From contig NC_068920.1 in NCBI RefSeq assembly GCF_023091745.1, forward strand, positions 112,309,622 to 112,373,621: 64,000 nt of DNA, in the 5' to 3' direction. The first letter of the stretch is position 1; every line of letters starts with the position of its first letter. A model generated the notes under the pieces. The model ran no database searches. It had not been told where the DNA came from and saw nothing but the letters and a program-made list of their open reading frames with translations. Shown here piece by piece: positions 33,470 to 44,885 of the stretch. The position numbers and the translations under genes are program-made. The DNA comes from Budorcas taxicolor (taxonomy: Eukaryota > Chordata > Mammalia > Artiodactyla > Bovidae).

Positions 33470-36086
33470 CTTGATTATATTGCTGTGTTTGGGGTGGCCT
33501 TTTTATATTCTGGCAATTTGTGGCGTTCTCTTTATTATGGAGCTTCCTCACTGTGGGTGGGGTTTTATCAGTGGCTTGTCAAGGTTTCCTGGTTAGGGAG
33601 GCTTGTGTTGGAGTTCTGGTGGGTGGAGCTGGGTTTCTTCTCTCTGGAGTGTAGTGGAGTGACCAGTAATGGATTATGAGACGTCAATGGTTTTGGAGTA
33701 ACTTTGAGCTGCCTGTATATTAAAGCTCAACGGTGTGTTCCTGTGTTGTTGGACATTTGCATGGTATGTCTTGTTCTGGAACTTGTTGGTCCTTGGGTGG
33801 AGCGTGGTTTCAGTGTAGGTATGGAGGCATTTGATGAGCTCCTATTGCTTAATGTTCCCTGAATTCAGGAGTTCTCTGATGTTTTCAGGCTTTGGACTTA
33901 AGCCTCCTGCTTCTGGTTTTCAGTTTTATTTTTACAGTAGCCTCTAGACTTCTCCATCTATACAGCACTGATGATAAAACATCTAGGTTAAAGATGAGAA
34001 GTTTCTCCACATTGAGGGATACTCAGAGAGGTTCACTGAGTTACAAGGAGAAGAGAAGAGGGAGGGGTTAGTTAGAAGTGACTGGAATGAGATTTGGTGA
34101 GATCAAAAGAGGAGAGAGCAAGCTAGCCAGTAGTCACTTCCTTATGTGTGTTCCATAGTCTGGACCACTCAGAGGTATTTACGGAGTTATAAAGGGGAGA
34201 GGAGAGGGAGGAAGTTGACAGAGGTGGCCAGGAGGATAAGAGAGAGGAATGAGAAGGAGAGAGACAAATCCAGCCAGTAACCAGTTCCTCAGGTGTTCTC
34301 TACCATCTGGAACACACAGAGATTCACAGAGTTGGATAGAGAAGAGATGGGGGAGAAAAGAGACAGAGGCCACCTGGTGGAGAAAAAGGAGAGTCCAAAG
34401 GAGGAGAGAGTGGGCAAGCCAGTAATTTCACTCTCAGGTAAACTTGGGTAGTGAAGTTTGGGTTTTTAAATGTACAAAATTGACAACAAAAACCAAAGAG
34501 CAAAGATTAAAAGTCTAGAGTAGAGGTTGGATTTTCGAAAATACAATATTAAAGAAAAGAAGCAGAAGGAAGAAGGAAAAAAGAAAAAAAAAAGAAAAGA
34601 AAAAAAAAAAAGCCACAAGAATTATTAAAAAAAAAAAAAAAACAATAACCACCCAAAGACTATATTTGGTGTTTGCCTTTAGAAAAAAAAAAAAGAGTCT
34701 TTTTTTTTTTAATAGTAATAATAGATTATAGAAATAAAAATTAGAGGAGAAATAGAAGACTTAACTATCTTTAAACAAAAGTTAGAAAAAAAAAGAAAAA
34801 AAGAAAAAAAAAGGAATGATTTTAAAAATAGTAAAAATATATCTGGCCCTTCTCTGATGTTGTGGGCAGTGTGGGGTCACTTCCAAGGTGGTTCCCTCTG
34901 TTTAACTTCTTCTTTATGCTAGTTTTTTATGCTCACTAGTTCAGTCGCGCTGTGGGGAGGGGGGATGCTGCAAACAAATAGCGCTGTCGTGTGCACACAG
35001 TGTCTCAGCCCTGCTGGACCTGTCCCTTCTCGTGGCGTACAAACAGCTCCAGCTCTACGATGCTCAGCTGGGAACTGTCTGAGGCCGGCCCTAAGTTGCG
35101 TGCACTTCCCCAGTCTAAGCCACTAAAGCTCGGCGCTCAGGTAGCCCTCAGAGGCATAGATTCGGTTGGGACTGCGTTTTGTGCCCTTCCCAGGTCCAAG
35201 TAGCTCAGGAGTTTGGCGAGCGGGATCGCTGCGACTTGTCGCCTTTTCTGCCTCTGCTGCTCAGTTTTCTGGGTGGACCGCTGGTGCCCCTTGTGAGGCA
35301 GATGGTGACTGTCCAGCACCCCCAGAAGTCTTAGCAAAGAAGCCTGTTTGCAGTTAGGTAAGTGAAGCCTCTCCGGGTCTGCAATTCCCCCTTTCCAGCC
35401 CTTATGGCTCTGGCTGCCTGTCCCGGCAGGGGATGGTCTGCAGCCGGCTTTTTCCATTCCATCCTTTGTTCTGTGCTCGGTCCTGGCAGTGTCTTATGTT
35501 CGAGCTTTTCACGTGGTAGCTATCCCACAGTCTGGCTTGCTAGCCCATGTTAGATCGTTCTGGTTGCTCGTGGGGCATTCCTGCCTGATTCTTACAAAGC
35601 ATTGCAGCCGGCGCCTCCCGCTTCCCTGCCCTGCCCCCAGTTCCTAGTGGTGGATGCAGGCATCTGTGCTGTTTTTCCATTGGGGGAGTTACTGTTGGGC
35701 TTGTAATCTCTTGGTTTTAATTATTTATTTATTTTTCCCTTCCTGTTATGTTGCCCTCTGTGTTTCCAAGGCTCACCACAGACTCGGCAGGGAGAGTGTT
35801 TCCTGGTGTTTGGAAACCTTTCTTCTTAAAATTCCCTTCCCGGGACGGGCTTCCCTTCCCGGGATGGAGCTCCCTCCCCACCTCCTTTGTTTCCTTTTTC
35901 ATCTTTTATATTTTTTCCTACCTGTTTTTGAAGACAATGGTCTGCTTTTCTGGTTGCCTGATGTCCGCTGCCAGCCTACAGAAGTTGTTTTGTGGAGTTT
36001 GCTCAGCGTTGAAATGTTCTTTTGAGGAATTTTGAGGGAGAAAGTAGTCTTCCCGTCCTATTCCTCTGCCATCTTAGGACAGCCCC
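33470..36086 (-). promoter_or_regulatory. L1 5' UTR / internal promoter region
   Basis: About 2.6 kb between ORF1 and the 5' terminus. The 5' half (36086 to about 34850) is GC- and CpG-richer than anything nearby, as expected of an L1 internal promoter. The 3' half holds long A-rich (T-rich in sense) runs at about 34560-34820. Open frames here on both strands (for example at 34991-35457) are composition effects. Confidence 0.75.
36068..36076 (-). promoter_or_regulatory. YY1-like site at the L1 5' end
   Basis: Sense reads 'taagatggc' about 10 bases from the 5' terminus. In primate L1 a YY1 site (core AAGATGG) in this position directs correct start-site choice. Function here is inferred from motif and position. 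Confidence 0.55.
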
Positions 36087-36100
36087 CAAAAGTTAAATTA
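36087..36100. repeat. Target-site duplication, right copy, of the minus-strand L1
   Basis: 'caaaagttaaatta', identical to 28283-28296. Confidence 0.93.
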
Positions 36101-37005
36101 CTTCTTAAAGCAGCAAGAGAAAAATACTTTTTATGTACATGAGTAAACCCCTATAAGACTACCTTCAAATTTCTTAGCAGAAATTTTGCTGGCCAGAAGG
36201 GAGTGGAATAATGTTTTCAAAGTGCTGAAGGAAAATGAGAAAAGAGAATGCTTAAATCAAGAACACACTCTCTGGGAGAGTTATCACTCAGAACTGAAGG
36301 AGAGATAAACCAATTCCCAGGTAAGCAAAGACCCAAGGTCTGCATAATCACTAAACCAGCCTGTTAAGAAATGTTAAAGGAACTTGTTTAGGAGAAAAAA
36401 AGGCCATTGCTAATCAATTAGAAAATATATCAAAGAAAAAGATTAACTGTTAAAAGCAAATATATACTAAAGGAATTAGAATAATAGTTTATAAAGTTAG
36501 GATGAATGTCATAGTAACCACAAAGCAAAAGCCTATAACAGACACACAAAAAGTAAAGAGAATCAAGCCTAAAGTGAAGAGATTAAATGGAAAATAAATA
36601 AAAAAACACAAATATAACCAGAATAAGATTAACAAGACACAGTAAGTCAAAAATCATTTTAAATGAAATGGATTAAAGTTTGAATCAAAAGACAGAAGAT
36701 GACTTAATGGATAAAAAATTAAACAAAATCCATCTATATGCTTTTCATAGGAGACTCACTTTAGATCTAAAGACACAAGTAAGCTGAAAGCAAAAGAGAT
36801 GCAAGAAAGCTATTCCATGCAAATCAAAGCAAAAAGAAAGCTGGAGTGGTAATATTCTTATTAGATAATATAGACTTTAAAACAACGATTGTAACACAAA
36901 GAAAGGCATCACATAACGATAACAGGGTTAATCCAACAAGAAGATATAAATATATATAACATATATATATATAACATTAATACTTATGTATTCACACCTA
37001 GTGAA
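36101..37005 (+). mobile_element. Old L1 (L1M-type), ORF1 end to ORF2 start, right part
   Basis: Continues the element cut at 28296: 'aaagcagcaagagaaaaata', 'gctggccagaagggagtgga' and 'caaagtgctgaaggaaaatg' (ORF1 C-terminal part), an inter-ORF stretch, then 'atccatctatatgcttttca', 'ggagactcactttagatcta' and 'tccaacaagaagatataaat' (ORF2 endonuclease start). Similarity fades at about 37005 in an AT repeat. Confidence 0.8.
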
Positions 37006-37586
37006 GCCATATTATGACTGCATTAAGTCAAGTCATATTAGGCAATATCTCATATTATGAATAGAGAAATCATTATTTTTTCTATTAAATGTATAATTAG
37101 ATGGTCCACTCATCATTTGAAGTTGCCTAGATCCTTCTCGATTCTACATACTATCCAAGCTATTAACAAGCTCTCTTACCCTTCTCTTACCCAAAGATTA
37201 GACAAACTGAATTAGCAGGTTGAGGCTTTGAACTCTGACATCTGAAATTAAATTAAACATTAATATGTTACAAATTACATAACCTGAGATTTTGTGATTC
37301 AACTTCTTTGTGAAATAGGGAAAGAGTAGCCTGGATGTTTAATTTTTTTGCCTTAGCACTCTCATTTGCATCACACTAGTCCAGATTCTAATTTTCTCTT
37401 AATTGCAAGCTAACACAATTTAGATCAGTGAAAATCAAGTGTGAAACTTTCTCTTAGGCAATTTGAAGTGAACCTATAGAGTATCTAAATGAGTAGGACA
37501 TCAGCCAAGAGATAATGACCCTACTTCTGTCAAAACAAATAGTAGCCTTTAGAATTAAGCCAGCACAGTAGAAATAAGACATGAAT
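37006..37586. other. Unique sequence
   Basis: No repeat or gene recognised. Confidence 0.35.
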
Positions 37587-37597
37587 AAGAATTTTCT

Positions 37598-37861
37598 CGG
37601 AGAAGGCAATGGCACCCCACTCCAGTATTCAAATCCCATGGACAGAGGAGCCTGGTAGGCTGCAGTCCATGGGGTGGCTAAGAGTCGGACACAACTGAGT
37701 GACTTCACTTTCGTTTTTCACTTTCATGCATTGGAGAAGGAAATGGCAACCCACTCCAGTGTTCTTGCCTGGAGAATCCCAGGGACTGGTGGGCTGCCAT
37801 CTCTGGGGTCACACAGAGTTGGACACGATTGAAGGGACTTAGCAGCAGCAGGCGCAGAAGC
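37598..37861 (+). repeat. BOV-A2 dimeric SINE
   Basis: Two Bov-A monomers in tandem: first from 'ggagaaggcaatggcacccc' to 'cacaactgagtgacttcact', second from 'ttggagaaggaaatggcaac' to 'ttagcagcagcagg'. The first has a short deletion at 'ccagtattcaaatccc'. Imperfect ~11-bp flanks resemble a duplication ('aagaattttct' and 'aaggattctct'). Confidence 0.92.
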
Positions 37862-37872
37862 AAGGATTCTCT

Positions 37873-38110
37873 AGAAACATGTCTTAAGCCCCTAGGTATA
37901 GTTGTATAAATTGATTTAATGCCTTATTTATTTATTTTTCTAGATAACATTGGCCAATAAATTCTGTTTGCTATCTTAACCAATTAAATTTCCTCCACTG
38001 GCAACCAAGATTCTACTCTGTGGTTCGTTTCACCCACTAAACTTCCAGAAACTAGAATATGCTATCCCTTTATTAGAACTCTGCTTTCTCTTTCTAAATA
38101 TTACTTTTAT
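37873..38110. other. Unique sequence
   Basis: Nothing recognised. Confidence 0.3.
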
Positions 38111-38125
38111 AAGAAATATATTTTA

Positions 38126-38186
38126 CTTTACAATATTGTATTGGTTTTGCCATACAATATTAATTTATATCAAAAAAAGTAAAGAA
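38126..38186 (-). mobile_element. Very short L1 3'-end insertion with 15-bp TSD
   Basis: 'ctttacaatattgtattggt' then 'tttgccatacaa' is the reversed L1 terminus. The rest (about 38158-38186) is not obvious L1. A perfect duplication 'aagaaatatatttta' at 38111-38125 and 38187-38201 encloses only 61 bases. Confidence 0.75.
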
Positions 38187-38201
38187 AAGAAATATATTTT
38201 A

Positions 38202-39330
38202 GATCTTGTAAGTACATATATTAATATCTCTACAGCTGAAAAGTAATAATAAGCATGCTTCTATGGAAATGACATGAAAGTTAAGAGTTGGTATCTTATC
38301 AATTCCTTTGCAGAATCTTCTTTACTGTATCTTATTCCTTTTGTCAAATAAACATGTTTTTTACTAAATTAAGAAATATTTTTATCCCTAAAAATATATT
38401 ATTTACTTTTATTGACTAATTTATAGATAAATGTTCTAGAGTTTTGAGCTAGTATGGTTCTGCATTTAAACAAATCAGCTAAGTTATATCACAATGATCA
38501 CATCAAAATTTTGAATAATCGATCACCCCTAACATATTTCTTCAGAACTTCTGGGGTAAACATAACATATACTCAGTCCTTTGCAAACACAAACTGTTCA
38601 CCACCACTATAGTTTAACATTTTATACACTTTCACATAAACAGAATTAAATTTTGAATCTGGTTTATTTCATAAAGCATAAAGATATGATATTCATCCAT
38701 GTTCAAAACTGTAGTTTTATAATGAGTCTTGGAATTAGGTAATGTGAGTATTTCAATGATTTTCTAATTGTTTTTGCCAAATTTGTATTGTAGTTATATT
38801 AATTTGGAAATTTTATGTAAATTTTAGAATCATGTGATCTATTTCCATTAATTAAAATATTTTGGCACTTTGAGGTTGCTTTCAATAAGTATATATATTT
38901 GGGAGAAATGATTTCATAACAATATTGTTTATCCAAGTCATGAGCCTGATTTACCTCTCCATTTATTTATCAGTTCTTCGATTATGTTCAACAGTATTTT
39001 GTAGTTATTAGAATAGTGAACTTGCATATATTTCCCCAAACTTATCCTTACAGATTTTTGGATATTTAGTTCTAATGATAATGTTTCTATTCTTGATAAT
39101 GGTGTTATTATGATTATTAATCTATTAATGTCTATTTATTGCAAATGTACAGAAATACAATTAAATCTTATATTTAATTGTATATTGAAAACTGTGTTCT
39201 TGCTGTACTCCTTAGTAGTTCTAATCTATGTTTTGTAGATATCAATATTTGGGTCTATTTCTTATAATATAATTATACCATTTTCAAATAGAGACTTTGT
39301 CTTGATATTTTATATGTCATTTATATCTCA
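38202..39330. other. Unique AT-rich sequence
   Basis: No repeat or gene recognised. Confidence 0.35.
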
Positions 39331-39341
39331 GTTAAAAACTT

Positions 39342-39665
39342 GGGAGCTTCCCTGGTGGCCTAGTTGTTAAGAATCCACCAGTCAATGGAGAGCACATGGA
39401 TTCAATTCTTGGTCCAGGAAGATCATACATGCTGTCGGGCAATGAAACCCATGTCCCACAACTGTTAAGCTAGTGCTCTAGAGACTGTGATCTGCAATTA
39501 CTGAGCCCAAGTGCTGAAACTACCAAAGCCCATGTGCCTAGAGTCCATAAGAGAAGCCACTAGGATGAGAAGCACATGCACCATGATAAAGAGTGCCTCT
39601 TTCTCATCACAACATGATAAAGATTTGCAAGACCAAAAATAATAAACAATTAAAGTTTTAAAAAT
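39342..39665 (+). repeat. CHR-2-type tRNA-Glu SINE
   Basis: 'gggagcttccctggtggcct', 'gaatccaccagtcaatggag', 'tactgagcccaagtgctgaa' and 'aagagaagccactaggatga' follow the long CHR SINE order. Flanks 'gttaaaaactt' (39331-39341) and 'gttttaaaaattt' (39655-39667) look like an imperfect duplication. Confidence 0.82.
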
Positions 39666-39695
39666 TTGAAAAGCAAAAACAATACAATATTGTAG

Positions 39696-40648
39696 AAAGA
39701 TGATGTTGTGAAAGTGCTGCACTCAATATGCCAGCAAATTTGGAAAACTCAGCAGTGGCCACAGGACTGGAAAAGGTCAGTTTTCATTCCAGTCCCAAAG
39801 AAAGGCAATGCCAAAGAATGCTCAAACTATCGCACAATTGCACTCATCTCACATGCTAGTAAAGTAGTGCTCAAAATTCTCCAAGCTAGGCTTCAGCAAT
39901 ACGTGAACCGTGAACTTACTGATGTACAAACTGGTTTTAGAAAAGGCAGAGGAACCAGAGATCAAATTGCCAACATCTGCTGTATCATGGGAAAAGCAAG
40001 AGAGTTCCAGAAAAACATCTATTTCTGCTTTATTGACTATGCCAAAGCCTTTTACTGTATGGATCACAATAAACTGTGGAAAATTCTGAAAGAGATGGGA
40101 ATACCAGACCACCTGACCTGCCTCTTGAGAAACCTATATGCAGGTCAGGAAGCAACAGTTAGAACTGGTCATGGAACAACAGATTGGTTCCAAATAGGAA
40201 AAGGAGTACGTCAAGGCTGTATATTGTTACCCTGCTTATTTAACTTATATGCAGAGTATGTCATTAGAAACGCTGGGCTGGAAGAAGCACAAGCTGAAAT
40301 CAAGATTGCCGGGAGAAATATCAACAACCTGAGATATGCATATGACACCATCCTCATGGCAGAAAGTGAAGAGGAACTAAAAACCTCTTGATGAAAGTGA
40401 AAGTGGAGAGTGAAAAAGTTGGCTTAAAGCTCAACATTCAGAAAACGAAGATCGTGGCATGTGGTCCCATCACTTCATGGCAAATAGATGGGGAAACAGT
40501 GGAAACAGTGTCAGACTTTATTTTTTGGGGCTCCAAAATCACTGCAGATGGTGACTGAAGCCATGAAATTAAAAGACGCTTACTTCTTGGATGAAAAGTT
40601 ATGACCAACCTAGACATCACATTCAAAAGCAGAGACATTACTTTGCTT
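39696..40648 (+). mobile_element. BovB RT segment truncated at both ends
   Basis: From 'gatgatgttgtgaaagtgct' to 'agcagagacattactttgc', then unrelated sequence. Loss of the 3' end is unusual for a LINE insertion and points to later deletion or recombination. The 20 bases before it ('caatacaatattgta') resemble an L1 3' terminus. Confidence 0.9.
39708..40391 (+). pseudogene. BovB reverse-transcriptase frame, 227 codons open, active site changed
   Basis: An uninterrupted frame covering most of the RT domain: 'SVFIPVPKKGNAKECSNYR', 'QTGFRKGRGTRDQIAN', 'YFCFIDYAKAF', 'QIGKGVRQGCIL' and 'LFNLYAEYVIRNAGLE'. The metal-binding box reads YAYD instead of YADD, so one catalytic aspartate is tyrosine. 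The aspartate in the 'DYAKAF' motif is kept. No endonuclease, no full C-terminus and no promoter, so it is a remnant. Confidence 0.9.
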
Positions 40649-41187
40649 ATGTCCCCTACATTGTCAGGTGTGTTCTTTACCTCTAGTACCACCTGAAAAC
40701 CCTATAAATAAACCCACTTGTTTGTTTCTTTGTTTGTTTTTAAGAAAAATGTTCCTCTTTGCTTAGTCTTTATTAATTATGAACTGACTTATATTATCTC
40801 TTTCTTCAACCACCGTTCAATTTTTTTACCTGAGTTGTTCCTAAATTTTTCTCACTATTCTTTTTCTTTTTTAGTTTATGTAATGAGTAATTCTTCCTCC
40901 TTTTCATTGTTTCTGAGTGTGAATACATAACTTCTCTTCCCACCGCTCTTCTTTCCTCAGTTTTTCAAAAGATTTGTCAATAAATTAGTCATTCAAGTGT
41001 AACTTTAATTTTATTCATCTATTCCTCTTCATTATATGTTGATTTTTATTTAATTAAATTAGAATATATCATTTTATTTATCTTTGAATTTTAAAAATTC
41101 ATTTTAGGTCAAATTGCCTCATTAATTTTCATCACTTTTTTAAGATATATACATTTAAGATATATACATCTTTTTAGATATATACAT
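40649..41187. other. Unique AT-rich sequence
   Basis: Nothing recognised. The frame at 40718-40930 is low-complexity and unsupported. Confidence 0.35.
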
Positions 41188-41312
41188 GGTGACTGTGGTT
41201 CAGTAGCTAAGGCATGTCCAACTCTGGAGATCCCATGGACTGTAGATGACCAGGCTCCTCTGTCCATGGGATTTCCTAGGCAAGAATACACAATTGGATT
41301 GCCATTTCCTTC
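41188..41312 (-). repeat. Bov-A monomer fragment, reverse
   Basis: 'atcccatggactgtagatga', 'ccaggctcctctgtccatgg' and 'gattgccatttcctt' identify a partial reversed monomer. Confidence 0.75.
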
Positions 41313-42924
41313 AATATATATATATATTCCCCCACCCCCAAAGCCATTTTAATGGAAGATATTAATTATCAAGCACATGGGGATTTTTATGCTAATCGTT
41401 TTCATTTCTAGTGTAGTGCATTGCAATAGGAATGCAGACTGGGGTCATCCATGCTTCTGTCCCTGTACACGCTCAATTTTATAAATGTTCTTACGTTTGG
41501 AAGATTAAATTCTGCATTTTCTGAGCTCATTGTTCTTTATATAGATATCTGGTTAAGTTTTCAAATTTGCTAAAATCTTCTATAACCCTTATTTAACATT
41601 AGCTAACTTTTTCTATCAATTACCAAGAAAAGTGTCCAAAAGTTAAATACCTAGTACGTTGTGTTTTGCCTTCTATGCCTTGAGGGTAAATTATTATAAC
41701 AATGCTATTTTAGAACAATTATGTAGTCATGGTTATCACATTTTTATCTATGTAGTGATTATTGTTTTGTCTACTAGTTATATTAGCCTTAAGTTCTAAG
41801 TTTTATGTTATTTATGTTGCTATACCAGCTCCTTTGGTTTGAATTTGGTAAGTAATTTATTTTTAATTTTTGCAGTCAACCATTGAACTAACTTATGATC
41901 CACCTGTGTCTCTTATACATAGAAGAAATTGGATTGTATATCTAATACATGACACTTTACCCCTGAGGAATCTAATAAATTTTACTAATAAAAAATAATT
42001 CTATATATGGGCCTGTTTTTCACTTAATATTCCATCTATTTTATGGTTTTTTTTTTTCCCCTTAGATTTTTGTTTTCACTAGAATTAGTTATTCATTTTT
42101 TCTGTTTTTATTCCTCTCCTAGTCTGGATCTTATACTCTCTTTGTTTCTATACTTTATCCTGTGTTCTTAACATTACAAATGGCACATGCTATGTCAGTT
42201 TAAATTTGATCAGTTGATTTTTAGTTGCCCCCTAACAATGGTAATATTTCAGAATTCTTCAACTTCATTATTTCACATTAATAATTACATGTAAATATGT
42301 ATGCATTTTAATTTTTATTTAAACTTCACCAATTACTATCATTATTATATACAGTTAACATACATTTATTTTACATATATATATATTCAATCCATTTTAC
42401 ATTTTCTTTTTTTCTTTCTTGGTACTAAAATCTTCCATTAACACAACATTTAACTTTTTCTTGAGAGAATACCTGCAGGTTGCATGCATGTCAATTTTTG
42501 TTAGAGAATATCTTTATATCACTTTCATTATGAAAGATGCTTTCACTGGTTATAATGATCTAGGCTGACAGTTATTATCTCTCAGCACATTAATTATCAT
42601 ATTTCTGTCTTCTGCCATCCATTGTGACAGAAAAGAAGTCATCTGTCAAGCTGTTACTGCTTTTAATGTAAGCTTTTAGATCTGGCAGCTTCTAAAATCT
42701 ATGTCTCATCTTTAATTTCCCTCATTATCACTACAGTAGAAATTTCATTTCCTTTATCATGCTTGTAAATTTTGTGAATCTTTGGATTTCTTAACTTTTT
42801 CGTAAGTTCTTTCATGTATGTCTCCTCGGTTCTAGGTAGTCTCAGAGTTATATTTTTCCTATATTTACTTTGGTATACTCTTCTTCTAGAATCAGGGAAA
42901 ACAATGGATTTAGGGATCAGATTA
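41313..42924. other. Unique AT-rich sequence
   Basis: About 1.6 kb without a recognised repeat or gene. A T-run near 42048-42058 and an (AT)n near 42376-42388. Confidence 0.4.
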
Positions 42925-43797
42925 TATTATGCAAAATGTTGGGCTGGATGAAGCACAAGCTGGAATCAAGATTGCCAGGAGAAATATCAATAACCTCATA
43001 TACACAGATGACAACAACCTAATGGCAGAAAGTGAAGAACTAAAGAGACTCTTGATGAAAGTGAAAGAGGAGAGTGAAAAAGTTGGTTTAAATCTCAACA
43101 TTCAGAAAACTATGATCATGGCATCCGGTCCCATCACTTCATGGCAAATAGATGGAGAAACAATGGAAACAGTGGCAGACTTTATTTTCTTGGGCTCCAA
43201 AATCACTGCAGATGGTGACTGCAACCATGAAATTAAAAGACATTTGCTCCTTGGAAGAAAAGCTAAGACCAACCTCGACATCATATTTAAAAGGAGAGAC
43301 ATTATTTTACCAAAAAAAGATCCATCTAGTCAAAGCTATGGTTTTTCCAATAGTAATGTTGGATGTGAGAGTTGAACTATAAAAAAAAAAAAAAAAAGAA
43401 GAAGAAGAAGAACAAAGCAGAGCACTGTAGAACTGATGTTTTTGAACTGTGATGTTGGAAAAGACTCTTGAGAGTCCCTTGGACTGCAGGGAAACCCAAC
43501 AAGTCAATCCTAAAAGAAATCAGTCCTGAGTATTCATTGGAAGAACTGATGCTGAAGCTGAAACTCCAATATACTTGCCACCTGATGCAAAGAACCGACT
43601 CACTGAAAAAGACCCTGATGCTGGGAAAGATGCTGAGGAGAAGGGGACGACAGAGGATGAGATGGTTGGATGGCATCACAGACGCAATGGATATAAATTT
43701 GAGTGGGCTCCAGGAGTTGTTGATGGACAGAGAGGCCTGGCATACTGCAGTCCACAGGGTCGCAAAGCGTAGGCCATGACTGAGCAACTGAACTGAA
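42925..43797 (+). mobile_element. 5'-truncated BovB, 3' half
   Basis: From 'aatgttgggctggatgaagc' to 'gagcaactgaactgaa'. The frame 42929-43375 covers the RT end and following region with the active box as YTDDNN. An A-run plus (GAA)n at about 43381-43413 has expanded inside the element and shifts the frame. The frames at 43468-43779 are BovB C-terminal sequence. Confidence 0.92.
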
Positions 43798-44885
43798 TGT
43801 AATCTGCAATTCTAGTGAAAATGAAAGTCTTCCTCACTACTTTCTCTGTAACACTTGTTATCTGATTGGTTTCTAAAGAAAATTATTAGAATCTAGGTAA
43901 CTTGAGTAGAGAGAACACTGATTCTATATCACTGTGTTACTTATAGTCTTGATGATAAAATGATATTTGGTGACTATTTTTAACACAATTCATAATTTTC
44001 CATACACACAACTGACAATAGAAGCAAATATCAAAGCAGACCAATTGCTTTGTCAGTGATTTACATGAGCTTTGTCAGTGCTTTGAAAATTTTTCATGCA
44101 TTTTAATCTCTGATTTATTAAGATTATTTTGTTGTGGTAATTATTATTGAGAAATGCTATAGTCTAGAGACATTATAAAACAAGAACTCTAAGATACTTG
44201 AAGGATATGCCCCTGAATGTGGATAAATAAAGTGAGACAGACATTTGAGGTAAATACATATTTCTCTTTTTTAACCTACACTATGGCTTAACTATTATGG
44301 ATATTTCAACTAAATGAAATAGGAAATCCAGAAATGAAAGTATTTTTTAAGATGGAAAAGATAATGGGTTAAACTATGGCTAATTTAGAAATTCTAAGAA
44401 AATATTATCATAGATACAGTACTCTACTTGTTCTTGGTTAGATTTTTTTGAAGGTTAAAAATTAGAGGCAATTAAGAAACTTCGATTCCACTTCCCAATT
44501 CTTCTTGCTTATTTGAATACCAAGGAAGAAGATTTAACTGTTCACAACAAGGTGTGTTTATCTTGAAATATTATTTGAGTAAAATTATCTTTGTAGCAGA
44601 ATCCATAGGAAAATATATCATGTACCATGAGAAAACCAGTAATCATAGGTGCTTAATGAAAAATTTACTAAACTGACTGAGAATATATTTATAATAACTT
44701 ACATACATAGGTGACCAAAGAGAATATCTGTATTTTCACTCAATTTCCACCAACATGCAGAGTAACAGTACATGGTACCAATGTTACCTAATCTAAATTT
44801 AGGTCCACTGGCCAGAAATGCTTTTACAGAAATGCTGCCCAGCCAATTATTGGCATTCCATTGTAGTGAAAGAAAGTGAAAGGAG
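43798..44885. other. Unique sequence
   Basis: No repeat or gene recognised. Confidence 0.35.

Larger units (their letters stand above)
28297..36086 (-). mobile_element. Nearly full-length ruminant L1, about 7.8 kb
   Basis: Sense 5' end is at 36086 and the tail at 28297. Order in sense: long GC-richer 5' UTR (36086-33470), ORF1 (33469-32544), ORF2 (32492-28675), 3' UTR (28674-28340) and a (TAA)n tail. A perfect 14-bp TSD brackets it. It lies inside an older L1 ORF1. Both frames are interrupted by stops and shifts and one endonuclease catalytic residue is changed, so it cannot move autonomously now. Confidence 0.95.

Noticed and set aside
33264..36035. Several 60-120 codon frames over the L1 5' UTR on both strands
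   Set aside because: GC-rich non-coding L1 leader gives chance open frames; none has a recognisable domain.
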